The notes under the pieces are model-generated. The model was not told where the DNA came from. It did no database searches and saw only the letters and a program-made list of their open reading frames with translations. 64,000 bases of DNA from Bauldia litoralis (GTDB lineage: Bacteria; Pseudomonadota; Alphaproteobacteria; Rhizobiales; Kaistiaceae). Positions 43,819-52,903 of the stretch are shown here, in pieces (position 1 is the stretch's first letter; every line of letters begins with the position of its first letter). The stretch is taken from NCBI RefSeq assembly GCF_900104485.1, contig NZ_FMXQ01000003.1:62001-126000 (forward strand). The letters are read 5' to 3'. Made by a program: the position numbers and the translations under genes.

Positions 43819-45036
43819 TCATGCGCTTTCGCGGAGTGCGAGTGAGTCCAACAACGGTGGCCGCTCTGACGCGAGCGCCACCAGAGCCGGTGGCGGCGCC
43901 GTCGGCGCGCCTTCCAGCAGTCGGTCGAGGTCGAGGCCTTCCGCATTGGCGAGCAGATCGAGCGCCGACCTGATCCCGAACAGGACCGCGACGAACAAAT
44001 CGTCGACGACCTCGCCTTCGACGCGACCCCTGTGGAGCAGCGAACGACTGAGCAGGCGCCGGAAGGAAACGGCGGGAAAATCCTCCCCCGCCCACCGGTA
44101 CTCGAAAACCGTCCGTGCCCGGCTGTCGGTCAGGAGTCTCTGATAGGTCCCGGTCAGTCCCGCGCGGGCGTCATGCCGTCCGTCGGTCCGATGGAACAGG
44201 TAGGTCGCGTTGGTCGTGTAGTTCTTTCGCCCGGAGGCCAGGGCGCGGACGCTGAAATCCACGTCCTCCATCCCGTAGGGATTGTAGAGGTCGCAGAGGT
44301 AGCCGATCTCGTCGATCAGGCCAGACCGGAAGACCTGGCAGGCGCCGGCTACATTGGCGACGGCGATCGCATTCTCCGCCCCCGCAAGCGCCTCGCGGCT
44401 TTCCCTGTGGTTTCGCAGCCCGGGACGATAGAGGCCCGCATCCGGATCAATCGAGCGGACGATCAGGTCGACGAAGCTCTGCTGAGACAGATACGCCTTC
44501 CGCCAGTCCGGGTCGGTCCCGATATGGTCGATGTCGTCTTCTTCCAGCGACCCGGCCAGAATTGCCCGGATAGTGTCCGTATCGACGTCGTAGAAACCGG
44601 TGGCGGTCGTCTCGAGCGGGCATGACCGACCGAGGTCCGCGGCCTCAAGCCGGTCCTTCATCCGCGGATAGCTCAGGGCGACCGGTCCTGCGATACCCGC
44701 GTCGGGTGAGCGGCGCATGAAGCCCGACATCCTGTCGAGATAATCGTTCGGCACGAGGGTGTCGCTGTCGATCAGGAAGATCAGGTCGGACGCGCGGCAT
44801 TCCGGCTGGCGAAGGAGGAAATTGCGCCCGCCGGCAACACCGAGATTCTCGCCATTTTCAAAATACCGGACCGACGCTAGGCCCGAATACTTGTCGGCGA
44901 AGGATTTCTTGCCTGCGCCATTATGGAGGAGCAGTAGCGAATCCCCGGTGGCAAGTTGCGAACGCATCGCGGCGATGGCGAGTGCCGCGACTGGTTCTTC
45001 CTCCGTAAGAAATATGATCAGGATTGATCTTTTCAC
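43819..45036 (-). CDS. Family 2-type glycosyltransferase
   Basis: 405 residues. GT-A fold: SILIIFLTEEEPVAAL, ENGENLGVAGGRNFLL, LIFLIDSDTLVP (DxD) and YGMEDVDFSVRALASGRK (catalytic ED region). The C-terminal 110 residues are less typical. It probably adds a sugar to a surface polysaccharide or protein, acting in the cytosol. Its partner is the coupled coiled-coil protein, not other sugar genes. Confidence 0.85.
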   Translation of the reverse strand: MKRSILIIFLTEEEPVAALAIAAMRSQLATGDSLLLLHNGAGKKSFADKYSGLASVRYFENGENLGVAGGRNFLLRQPECRASDLIFLIDSDTLVPNDYLDRMSGFMRRSPDAGIAGPVALSYPRMKDRLEAADLGRSCPLETTATGFYDVDTDTIRAILAGSLEEDDIDHIGTDPDWRKAYLSQQSFVDLIVRSIDPDAGLYRPGLRNHRESREALAGAENAIAVANVAGACQVFRSGLIDEIGYLCDLYNPYGMEDVDFSVRALASGRKNYTTNATYLFHRTDGRHDARAGLTGTYQRLLTDSRARTVFEYRWAGEDFPAVSFRRLLSRSLLHRGRVEGEVVDDLFVAVLFGIRSALDLLANAEGLDLDRLLEGAPTAPPPALVALASERPPLLDSLALRESA

Positions 45037-45136
45037 GAAGGTGCCCTGGGCTGGATTCGGCCGGTCGTCCTGATCGCATGCCGCGACGACATCGAATCAT
45101 GCAATCGAAGCGGCTCGATTGAACTGAATCATTGTT

Positions 45137-45171
45137 ATGTTGTCGCCGCAACATGGTTAACGATACGTTAA
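45137..45171. promoter_or_regulatory. Two adjacent inverted repeats in an AT-rich divergent region
   Basis: ATGTTG-TCGCCG-CAACAT at 45137-45154 and TTAACG-ATA-CGTTAA at 45157-45171, only 2 bp apart, between the glycosyltransferase and a secreted-protein gene. The stretch is clearly AT-richer than its surroundings. Possible regulator sites; which gene they serve is unknown. Confidence 0.4.
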
Positions 45172-45270
45172 TGCTGGCCGGCGCGGGATCGGATCGCCTC
45201 GGCCCCGCTGGCGTCCACCAGGGTTTGCATGCACACTGGTTTCGCCAGCGACGCCCGGATCCCTCTTCCC

Positions 45271-45873
45271 ATGCGATATTCTGCTCGAAACCACCGTGTC
45301 GCGGGACTGGCCCTGGCGGCCATCGTCGCCGCTCCGTGGCTGGTTGGCGTGGCGCAGGCAGCGGCCTGTCCGGCCGAACGGGCGGTCTATGCTATGAAGA
45401 CCGCAGAGGGCGATTTCGCTGCGGCTTTCGTCCCGGCGCGATCCTATGCCAGCGTCGCGTCGGACCTCTATTTCCGGCTGACGACGACACAGCGCGACTA
45501 CTGGTTTCGCTTCGCCGTATCCAACGGCTACAGCGGCATCACGCTGATCCCGGTCGCCGATCCCTACGCCGCATCGGCGAAAATGGACGGGCCTGAAGAG
45601 CTCCTGGAAGACGAGCCGGACGACTATGTCCACGACATCCTGCGGACGCTGCGCTTCTATCCGCTCGACGCCGATCTCAACATGCTGGCCGATCCCCCCA
45701 ATCGCGGCGATCCGGCGCCAGCCTTTGTCATGGTGCCGGAGGTCGGGCTGACGCTGTGGTACGAGCCCTCGGCGATTACGCAGGACCTCGCCGCCACCCG
45801 CGATCCGATGCCGCGTGGTGTCTTCCGGCGGACCGCCTGCCTCGACGCTCCGCCGCCGGAGGCATTTCCCTGA
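45271..45873 (+). CDS. Secreted protein, unknown function
   Basis: 200 residues. The signal peptide ends near VAQAAA. The rest is a compact soluble domain with two Cys (ACPAE near the mature N-terminus and RRTACLDAP at the end) that may form a disulfide. No known family. The ATG at 45271 gives a normal signal peptide; the upstream in-frame ATG at 45229 has a somewhat better ribosome site (AGGG) but a very long n-region. Confidence 0.65.
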   Translation: MRYSARNHRVAGLALAAIVAAPWLVGVAQAAACPAERAVYAMKTAEGDFAAAFVPARSYASVASDLYFRLTTTQRDYWFRFAVSNGYSGITLIPVADPYAASAKMDGPEELLEDEPDDYVHDILRTLRFYPLDADLNMLADPPNRGDPAPAFVMVPEVGLTLWYEPSAITQDLAATRDPMPRGVFRRTACLDAPPPEAFP

Positions 45874-46014
45874 TGAGGGTCGTCAAACGCCTGCGGTGGC
45901 AGCCGCCGACCTTGTGACGGTCCCGATTGCCGCCCCTGTCGTGAATGCGTACCGTGGCGGCAGCCGAAGCAGGCGGCCTGATGCAACGCCTGCAGGGCAC
46001 GAGGAGGATCGGAA

Positions 46015-46788
46015 ATGAATCGACTTATGTCCGGCAGTATCGCCGCGCTCGGCTGTCTGCTCCTGGCAGGCGCGCCGGTGGCGGCGCAGGAGATGCCCGG
46101 CGAGGAAGAGGCCGACGTTCCGGTCCAGGCCGCGGCGGTCGAGGCGGTGGATGCGATGGCCGCGCATCTGCGCACCCTGACCGGGTTCAGGGTCGTTGCC
46201 ACGACCACGTCCGACGACCTTCTCGACAATGGCCAGCTTGTCCAGATCGCCGGCGTGACGACGATCGCCGCCCGCCTGCCCGACCGCCTTCGGGTGACGG
46301 TCGACAACGACAAGCAGGAGCGCATCTACATCTACGACGGAGCGACCGTTACCCAATACGCGCCGACGCTCGACTATTACTCAGTCTTCGACGCTCCGGA
46401 CACGATCGCGGCGACGATCGTCGCCGCGCAGCAGGACTACGGCGTCGAGCTGCCCCTCGCCGACCTCTTCTTCTGGGCGGCGCCCGATACACCGCCGGTC
46501 GAACTCGAACTGGCCTATTTCGTCGGCGAGACCCTCATCCAGGGCAATGTCTGCCGCCACTACGCCTATCGGGTGAAGACGGCCGACGTCCAGCTCTGGA
46601 TCCGCAAGGATGGCGACCCTCTGCCGTGCCGGATGGTCATCGTCAACACGACCGAGGATGCCCGTCCCCAGTATGGCGCGACATTCGTCTGGGATGTCGA
46701 CCCGGTTCTCGGCGAAGGCCTGTTCGGCTTTGCACCGCCGCCGGGCGTCGAGGAAATTCCCCAGCAGCACGTTGTCACCGACCAATGA
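46015..46788 (+). CDS. DUF2092 periplasmic protein
   Basis: 257 residues. Signal peptide cut after PVAAQ. The body has the DUF2092 features: a helix then repeated antiparallel strands as in LolA-like folds (FRVVATTTSDDLLDNGQLVQ, RLPDRLRVTVDND, YIYDGATVTQYAP). LolA-like proteins bind lipid or outer-membrane cargo. GGAGG upstream of the ATG. It is followed 11 nt later by a glycine-rich secreted protein, so the two form an operon. Confidence 0.85.
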   Translation: MNRLMSGSIAALGCLLLAGAPVAAQEMPGEEEADVPVQAAAVEAVDAMAAHLRTLTGFRVVATTTSDDLLDNGQLVQIAGVTTIAARLPDRLRVTVDNDKQERIYIYDGATVTQYAPTLDYYSVFDAPDTIAATIVAAQQDYGVELPLADLFFWAAPDTPPVELELAYFVGETLIQGNVCRHYAYRVKTADVQLWIRKDGDPLPCRMVIVNTTEDARPQYGATFVWDVDPVLGEGLFGFAPPPGVEEIPQQHVVTDQ

Positions 46789-46799
46789 GGAGCGAGACG

Positions 46800-47261
46800 A
46801 TGACCGCACGCAAGCGACTCTGGGTCGGCGCGACCCTGTCCTGTGTCCTCGCCGCCGCGATGTTCGTCGCCACGCCTGACTTCACCAACGCCCGCGGGGG
46901 CGGTGGTGGCGGTGGTGGAGGTGGTGGAGGCGGCGGCCACGGCGGCGGAGGCGGTGGTGGCGGTGGCGGTGGCGGAGGAGGCCACGGCGGCGGCGGCGGT
47001 GGTGGCCATTTCTCCGGGGGCGGTTTCTCCGGCGGTGGTTTTCACGGTTCGGACGGGAAGGGCGGCAGCTACTCGCCGCCGAATTTCGGCAACCACAACG
47101 CCCAGCATCACCAGCAATACGACTCCTGGAATGCGCGGAACAATCACTTCGGCAACTGGAGCGGATCGGATCAGTGCAGCGGTCCCGAGCCGGCCGGGGG
47201 CTATCCCGAGGGGATCTGCGGCCCGCATTTCGAGGGCTCGAAGGTCGTGAACCGCAAATGA
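46800..47261 (+). CDS. Secreted glycine/histidine-rich protein
   Basis: 153 residues. Signal sequence (about 1-32), then about 60 residues that are almost pure Gly with regularly placed His (repeats of GGGHGGG), and a folded-looking Asn/His/Cys-containing tail. GAGGAG lies 7 nt before the ATG. Glycine-rich partners of DUF2092 proteins are common in alphaproteobacteria; the role is unknown. A His/Gly stretch could bind metal. Confidence 0.8.
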   Translation: MTARKRLWVGATLSCVLAAAMFVATPDFTNARGGGGGGGGGGGGGGHGGGGGGGGGGGGGGHGGGGGGGHFSGGGFSGGGFHGSDGKGGSYSPPNFGNHNAQHHQQYDSWNARNNHFGNWSGSDQCSGPEPAGGYPEGICGPHFEGSKVVNRK

Positions 47262-47405
47262 GACAAGGGCGGTTCTGCCTGGGCCCATGCCCCTGCGGCG
47301 CACGGGCAGAGTGACGGGCACTGACCGGTTGTCCCGTCCTCCCGGCGCCATGATGGCGCATGGCTGCGGCGTCGCGTTGCGCCGTCCTCGATGCGAGATG
47401 GCGTC

Positions 47406-49652
47406 ATGACCCTTGTCGAGCGGCTGACTGCGCGGGACCCGGATCTCCTCAACCTGCGCAAGGCGACCCGGGCGGTGATCGTCTGCGTGCCGCTGTTCGC
47501 CATCCTCGACCAGGGATTCCACCTCGGTACGCTGGCGACCTATTCCTTCTTCGCAAGCTTCGTCGGTCTGGTCTTCGCCGATTTCGGCGGCAAGCCGTGG
47601 CCGCGTATCGCTGCCTATGTGGCGATGATCGTCATCGGCGATCTCGTCATCATCCTCGGTTCCGTCCTGTCCGGCACCGTTCTCGGCGCCGCCGTGGCGA
47701 TGTTCCTCGTCATGTTCGCCGTGACCTTCGCCACCGTCTTCGGCGGCTATGCCCCGGCCTTCATCGCCCCGGTCGCCCTCGCCTATTCACTGACCGTGCT
47801 CGAACCGCTCAGCGCCGCGCCGATCGAGCTGCGGGTCCTGGGCTGGTCAATTGGCGGTGCGGCAGCGCTGATCGCCGCCCTCCTGCTCTGGCCGGTCGAC
47901 CGCCGGCTTGCCCTTCGCCAGACCCTTGCCGCGGTCTGCGACGGACTTGGCGAGGCATTGGAGTCGATCGGCGATCGCGACGCGGCCGAAGCGGCCTTCA
48001 AGCGCGTGGCGGACCTGCTCGCCGTGGCGCGGGCCAAGGCCAGCGCGCCGTTCCGGCCGTGCAGCCCGCTGTCGCGCGATATCGGGCTCCTGCACCTGGC
48101 CGAGCATCTCGAACAGGCGAACGATATCGCCCGCCAACTCATCGAGACCGGACCTCCCTCGCCCGACGATGCGGCGCTCGTCGCCACCTGCGCCGCCGCT
48201 TTCCGCGAGGCCGGCGCAGCCCTTCAGGGCACCGTCGACCCGATGGCCGCCCGCGAGGCAATCGCCCTGCTCCAGGCCGCGCTGCAGTCGGATCGGCAGG
48301 AAACAAGCCTGTCGGCGATCGATGCCGCCGGCGGGTCCGACGATGACGGGGCGTCGCGCGCCCTGGCCGTGATGCGGCGGTCGACGCCGGTCTTCGCCCT
48401 GTCGCATGTCGCCATGTGGGTCGACGCGGCAGCGGCCGTGTCGCTGGGTGTGCGCGACGAGATCGCCGTCCCGAACGCGGCCGTCGATCCGGAAAAGGTT
48501 TCCGACCGGCCGGTCGATCTCCTCGGACGAACCTGGCGCATCATTGCCCGCGGCTTTGCGCGGGATGGCGTCATCTTCCGCAACAGCATCCGGGCCGGCG
48601 CGGCAATGACCCTCGCCGTGGTCCTCGCCAAGCTCCTCCCCGTGGAGCACGGCTTCTGGATCACCCTCGGTGCGCTGCTCGTCCTTCGTTCGAGCGCGGC
48701 GGCAACCTCGGCCACCGCGCTTCAGGCGGTGGGCGGGACGCTGGCCGGGTTCATCGTCGCTACGGCCCTTTTGACCTTCCTGCACGAGTCGGCGACCGCC
48801 TTGTGGATCATCCTGCCGCTGACAATCTTCCTCGCCGGCTATACGCCCGGCGCGGTCGGCTTCCTCGTCGGCCAGGCGTCGTTCACCACCGCGCTGGTCG
48901 TGCTGTTCACGCTGATCGCCCCGGCCGGCATCTCGACCGCGGTCGAACGTCTGGAGACGGTCTCGCTCGGCGCGGTGAGCGCCGCAGTGATCGGCCTGAT
49001 GCTGTGGCCGCGGGGCGCCCGCGCCGCGCTCGCCGCCGCGCTTGGTCGCGTGTATCGCGCCGCAGCGTCGGGGCTGCGGGCGGTTGTCACCGGCTCGGCC
49101 GAGCATTGCCGGCAACGCGTCGCCGAAATGCAGACGGTCCGCCGTCAGGCCGATGAGACTTTCGGCGTCGCGCTGACCGAGCGGGGCCTGCATCTCGAGC
49201 CGCAGGTCTGGATCGCGTTGTTCCAGCCGCCGAACCTCGCCCATTCCATGGTGTCCGGCCTGCTGCCCACTCCGGCGCCATCGCACGGCGAGGCCTATGC
49301 CGCCGCCCTGTCCGCGACCATCGCCTACCGCGACCGGGTCGCCGACGCCTTGCAACAGGTCGCCGACACGCTCGAACCCGCGGGCGCGCCATCCCCGGCC
49401 GAACCGGCGGCTCCGCCAGCGCCCGACCCGACGCCAATCCTGATGGCGGCTTTCGACGCCGCCCGCCCTGATGGACCCGACGCCGTCGGCGCCGTCCGGG
49501 AACTCGTCGACTGGAACTGGTGGTTGACCTACATGGAAAAGGAGATCGCGGCGACGCAGGCCGAGGTCAAACTGGTCGCCACCGTCAGCAAGCCGCAAGC
49601 CTGGCTGAGATGGTCGTTGCCGGGGAGACCCGCGTCGCCGAGACGCGGATAG
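47406..49652 (+). CDS. FUSC-family membrane transporter (aromatic acid efflux-like)
   Basis: 748 residues. Two membrane halves of about six helices each (about 25-165 and 395-545), each followed by a cytosolic helical domain, as in AaeB/YccS. The FUSC motif region FWITLGALLVLRSSAAATSATALQAVGGTLAG, split over its two helices, is the second-half hallmark. Usually exports aromatic carboxylates with an AaeA-like partner; none is adjacent. An ATG at 47391 is an alternative start. Confidence 0.87.
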   Translation: MTLVERLTARDPDLLNLRKATRAVIVCVPLFAILDQGFHLGTLATYSFFASFVGLVFADFGGKPWPRIAAYVAMIVIGDLVIILGSVLSGTVLGAAVAMFLVMFAVTFATVFGGYAPAFIAPVALAYSLTVLEPLSAAPIELRVLGWSIGGAAALIAALLLWPVDRRLALRQTLAAVCDGLGEALESIGDRDAAEAAFKRVADLLAVARAKASAPFRPCSPLSRDIGLLHLAEHLEQANDIARQLIETGPPSPDDAALVATCAAAFREAGAALQGTVDPMAAREAIALLQAALQSDRQETSLSAIDAAGGSDDDGASRALAVMRRSTPVFALSHVAMWVDAAAAVSLGVRDEIAVPNAAVDPEKVSDRPVDLLGRTWRIIARGFARDGVIFRNSIRAGAAMTLAVVLAKLLPVEHGFWITLGALLVLRSSAAATSATALQAVGGTLAGFIVATALLTFLHESATALWIILPLTIFLAGYTPGAVGFLVGQASFTTALVVLFTLIAPAGISTAVERLETVSLGAVSAAVIGLMLWPRGARAALAAALGRVYRAAASGLRAVVTGSAEHCRQRVAEMQTVRRQADETFGVALTERGLHLEPQVWIALFQPPNLAHSMVSGLLPTPAPSHGEAYAAALSATIAYRDRVADALQQVADTLEPAGAPSPAEPAAPPAPDPTPILMAAFDAARPDGPDAVGAVRELVDWNWWLTYMEKEIAATQAEVKLVATVSKPQAWLRWSLPGRPASPRRG

Positions 49653-49770
49653 CCGCGGACTGCCGTACACATCGCGACAAAGACAGCGCCCGGTGAAACT
49701 TCCGCCGGCTCGCGCCCGTAGACTTCAATGCAAGGCCCGCCCCGTGGCGCGGCCGAACAGGGAGTGACTA

Positions 49771-50607
49771 ATGTCGGACGGGTCGATCACCGCACAGCGC
49801 CGCCCGCGACGCCTCGTCTACCGGCATGCCCTCGTCACCCGCATCACGCACTGGGTGAACGTCCTCTGTATCGTCGTCCTGCTGTTGAGCGGCATGCAGA
49901 TCTTCAACGCGCACCCGGCCCTCTATATCGGCAGCGCCTCCGATTTCGACAATCCGGTCCTGAGCATCACCGCCGCCACCAACGCCGAGGGCGAACGGGT
50001 CGGCCTGACCCGGATTCTCGGCGCCACCTTCACCACCACCGGGGTTCTCGGCCTGTCGACGGCCGGCAGCAGCGTCGAGGCGAGGGCTTTCCCGTCCTGG
50101 CTCACGGTGCCGACCTATCGCGACCTCGCCACCGGACGTCGATGGCACTTCTTCTTCGCCTGGATCTTCGTCATCAACGGCCTGGTCTACCTGGTCGCCA
50201 GCCTGATCAATCGCCACATCACCCGCGACCTCATTCCGACCGGCCGCCAGTTGCGCGGCATCGGACGCTCGATCCTCGACCACGCCCGGTTCCGCTTCCA
50301 TCACGAGCGGGACTACAACGTCCTGCAGAAGCTGACCTATCTGGCGATCATCTTCCTCGTCCTGCCCGGCGTCATCCTCACGGGCATGACCATGTCGCCC
50401 GCCCTCGACGCCGCTTTCCCGTGGCTCCTCGATCTATTCGGCGGCCGCCAGACGGCGCGCACGATCCATTTCGTCTGCGCCACCGCGATCGTCCTCTTCA
50501 TCCTGGTCCACCTGCTGATGGTGCTGGTGTCGGGCGCCTGGAACAACACGCGCTCGATCGTCACCGGGCGGTATGCCGTTGACGCGAAGGAGCCTTCCGA
50601 TGATTGA
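49771..50607 (+). CDS. Membrane cytochrome b subunit (b/b6-type)
   Basis: 278 residues. Four main transmembrane helices with haem-ligand His in TRITHWVNVLC, in RRWHFFFAWIF and in RTIHFVCATAIVLFILVHLLM. GGGAG upstream. It overlaps the next gene, a molybdopterin oxidoreductase, by 8 nt; together they resemble the membrane cytochrome/molybdoenzyme pairs (MsrQ-MsrP-like, or SorAB-like) that connect quinones to a periplasmic reductase. Confidence 0.9.
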   Translation: MSDGSITAQRRPRRLVYRHALVTRITHWVNVLCIVVLLLSGMQIFNAHPALYIGSASDFDNPVLSITAATNAEGERVGLTRILGATFTTTGVLGLSTAGSSVEARAFPSWLTVPTYRDLATGRRWHFFFAWIFVINGLVYLVASLINRHITRDLIPTGRQLRGIGRSILDHARFRFHHERDYNVLQKLTYLAIIFLVLPGVILTGMTMSPALDAAFPWLLDLFGGRQTARTIHFVCATAIVLFILVHLLMVLVSGAWNNTRSIVTGRYAVDAKEPSDD

Positions 50608-51382
50608 TTTCAAACGCCCCAGCCGTCGCGCCTTCCTGTTCGGCGCCGCAAGCAGCCTCGGCGCGCTGGCGCTTGCCGGCTGCGACGGCCTCTCCCAGTC
50701 GGATCGTTTCCGCAAGGTCCTCTACACCGGCGAGGACATGAACCGCCTCGTCCAGCGGGCGCTGCTGTCGCCCGCGACGATGGCGCGCGAGTTTGCCGAG
50801 GCGGACATCTCGGCCAACTTCAAGGCGAATGGCTCGACCAATCCCGAGGACCCGGCCTACCGCGCGCTGGCCGAGAACGGCTTTGCCGACTGGCGGCTGA
50901 AGGTCGGCGGACTGGTCGAGACACCGCGCGATTATGCGCTGGCCGATCTTCGCGCCATGCCGTCGCGCACCCAGATTACCCGCCACGACTGCGTAGAGGG
51001 GTGGAGCTGCATCGGCAAGTGGACTGGCGTCCAGCTTGCCGCCGTCATTCAGCAGGTCGGCTTGAAGCCCAGCGCCCGCTACATCGTGCTGACCTGCGCC
51101 GACGAGCTGGAAAAGACCCTCGACGGCACCGGCCGCTACTACGAGTCGATCGACCTTGAAGACGCCTTCCACCCGCAGACGATCCTCGCCTACGACATGA
51201 ATGGCGAGACGCTGTCGATCCCGCATGGCGCGCCGCTGCGCCTGCGGGTCGAACGACAGCTCGGCTACAAGATGCCGAAATACGTTATGCGGATCGATGC
51301 GGTCGAGAGCTTTGCCGATCTCGGCCGTGGCCGGGGCGGCTTCTGGGAAGACCGCGGCTATGACTGGTACGCTGGCATCTAG
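50600..51382 (+). CDS. Tat-exported molybdopterin-dependent oxidoreductase (sulfite-oxidase fold)
   Basis: 260 residues. The N-terminus has a twin-arginine motif, SRRAFLFGAASS, and a lipobox-like LALAGC, so export is by Tat and it may be a lipoprotein. The molybdenum-ligating Cys is Cys131 in RHDCVEGWSCIGKWTGV. HGAPLRLRVERQLGYKMPKYV is the conserved cofactor/core end. The substrate is unknown. GAAGGAG precedes the ATG. Confidence 0.9.
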   Translation: MIDFKRPSRRAFLFGAASSLGALALAGCDGLSQSDRFRKVLYTGEDMNRLVQRALLSPATMAREFAEADISANFKANGSTNPEDPAYRALAENGFADWRLKVGGLVETPRDYALADLRAMPSRTQITRHDCVEGWSCIGKWTGVQLAAVIQQVGLKPSARYIVLTCADELEKTLDGTGRYYESIDLEDAFHPQTILAYDMNGETLSIPHGAPLRLRVERQLGYKMPKYVMRIDAVESFADLGRGRGGFWEDRGYDWYAGI

Positions 51383-51394
51383 AAAAGGCCGCCG

Positions 51395-51583
51395 TCAGGC
51401 GACGACCTCGCCGCCACCCTTCGGACCGGCGATCAGCCAGACGATGAAGCCGACGACCGGGAAGATGACAATGCCCAGGGTCCAGAGAAGCTTTGCCGTC
51501 GTATCGGCGCCGCTGGTGAGCGTCTTGTAGATCGCGTAGATGTCGAGGATCACGACGATCAGTCCGACTATCCCATATTCCAT
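51395..51583 (-). CDS. Small PLDc_N-type membrane protein
   Basis: 62 residues, two transmembrane helices separated by a short loop (ILDIYAIYKTLTSGADTTAKLLWTLGIVIFPVVGF, written here across both helices), the phospholipase-D-nuclease N-terminal fold found as a stand-alone protein. Function unknown. GGAGAG precedes the ATG. Convergent with the molybdoenzyme gene. Confidence 0.85.
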   Translation of the reverse strand: MEYGIVGLIVVILDIYAIYKTLTSGADTTAKLLWTLGIVIFPVVGFIVWLIAGPKGGGEVVA

Positions 51584-51773
51584 GGTGTCTCTCCTGTTGC
51601 CTGAGTCGACACTGTGAACGAGCGAGGTTTCGATTTGGTTCCCGAATCCTGTTTCGCGGTTTACACCGCCGGGCGCCGCCGTCATGCTTGCAACACCCTG
51701 CAAAACCGGATAGCGCGGCGGTCCGGGCGGCGCGATCCGATCCGCGGAATATAGAAACTGGGAGGCGACTGAC

Positions 51774-52793
51774 GTGGCAAAGAGTGCAACGAACAAGGGT
51801 CCTGTCCGCTGGGGCGTGATCTCCACCGCCAATATCGGCGTTGCGAAGGTCCTGCCCGGGATGATGAAGAGCAAGGATATCGAGATCCGCGCCATCGCCT
51901 CGCGGACATTGCCGACCGCCCGGCGCTGGGCGAAGAAGCTCGGCATCCCGGTCGCCTACGGATCCTACGAGGACATGCTGAACGATCCGGAGATCGAGGC
52001 GGTCTACAACCCGCTGCCCAACCATCTCCACGTACCGCTGACGCTGGAGGCCGCGGCCCGTGGCAAGCACGTGCTGTGCGAGAAGCCGATCGCCATGTCG
52101 GCCGACGAGGCGAAGCTGCTCAGCGCCGCCGGCCGCAAGGTCCATATCGCCGAAGCCTTCATGGTCCGCAATCATCCCCAGTGGATCAAGGCGCGCGACC
52201 TGGCGCAAAGCGGCAAGCTCGGCAACCTGCGGGCAATCCAGGCGCTGTTCAGCTACTACAATGTCGATCCGAAGAACGTCCGCAACATGGCCGATATCGG
52301 CGGCGGCGCGATCTACGACATCGGTTGCTATCCGGTCGTCGTCTCCCGCTTCGTCTTCGGCGCCGAGCCCGTGCGCTGCATGGCGGTGATCGATCGCGAC
52401 CCGAAGTTCAAGACCGATCGTCTGGCAAGCGCCGTCATCGATTTCGGCAAGGGCCGCCACCTCACCTTCACCGTCTCGACCCAGGCGACGCCATATCAGC
52501 GCGTCCATATCCTCGGCGACAAGGGCCGGGTCGAGGTCGAGATTCCCTTTAATGCGCCGCAGGGCGCGGCCCTGAAGATCTTTCTCGACAACGGCAAGGA
52601 GCTCGGCGATGCCTCGGCCAAGGCGATCAAGCTGCCGAAGGCCGACCAGTACCAGCTCCAGGGCGAGTATTTCTCGCGGGTCGTGCGCGGCAAGGAGAAG
52701 CTTGCATTCGGCGTCCCCGATGCGATCAAGCAGGCCCGCGTCCTCGACGCCATCTTCCGGTCGGCCAAGTCCGGCCACTGGGAGAAGCCGTAA
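51774..52793 (+). CDS. Gfo/Idh/MocA family oxidoreductase
   Basis: 339 residues, cytosolic. Rossmann start WGVISTANIGVAKVLPGMM, catalytic CEKPIAMSADEAKLL, EAFMVRNHPQW and GGGAIYDIGCYPVV motifs, as in the glucose-fructose oxidoreductase / dihydrodiol dehydrogenase branch. GTG start after GGGAGG. It is a different subgroup from the one at 28811 and has no obvious pathway partner here. Confidence 0.92.
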   Translation: MAKSATNKGPVRWGVISTANIGVAKVLPGMMKSKDIEIRAIASRTLPTARRWAKKLGIPVAYGSYEDMLNDPEIEAVYNPLPNHLHVPLTLEAAARGKHVLCEKPIAMSADEAKLLSAAGRKVHIAEAFMVRNHPQWIKARDLAQSGKLGNLRAIQALFSYYNVDPKNVRNMADIGGGAIYDIGCYPVVVSRFVFGAEPVRCMAVIDRDPKFKTDRLASAVIDFGKGRHLTFTVSTQATPYQRVHILGDKGRVEVEIPFNAPQGAALKIFLDNGKELGDASAKAIKLPKADQYQLQGEYFSRVVRGKEKLAFGVPDAIKQARVLDAIFRSAKSGHWEKP

Positions 52794-52903
52794 GCTGCCG
52801 GCCTTCAGCCCATCCCGTCGCCGCGCGGCGATAATGCATCGCGTCGTTGCCGTCGCCGGCCTGGAGCCGGCGGCGGACAACACGCGGCGGGAATAGGCGA
52901 TCG

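Noticed and set aside
46895-47030. Repetitive tract considered as a CRISPR or tandem repeat array
   Set aside because: It is in-frame glycine codons of a secreted protein; no constant repeat-spacer structure.
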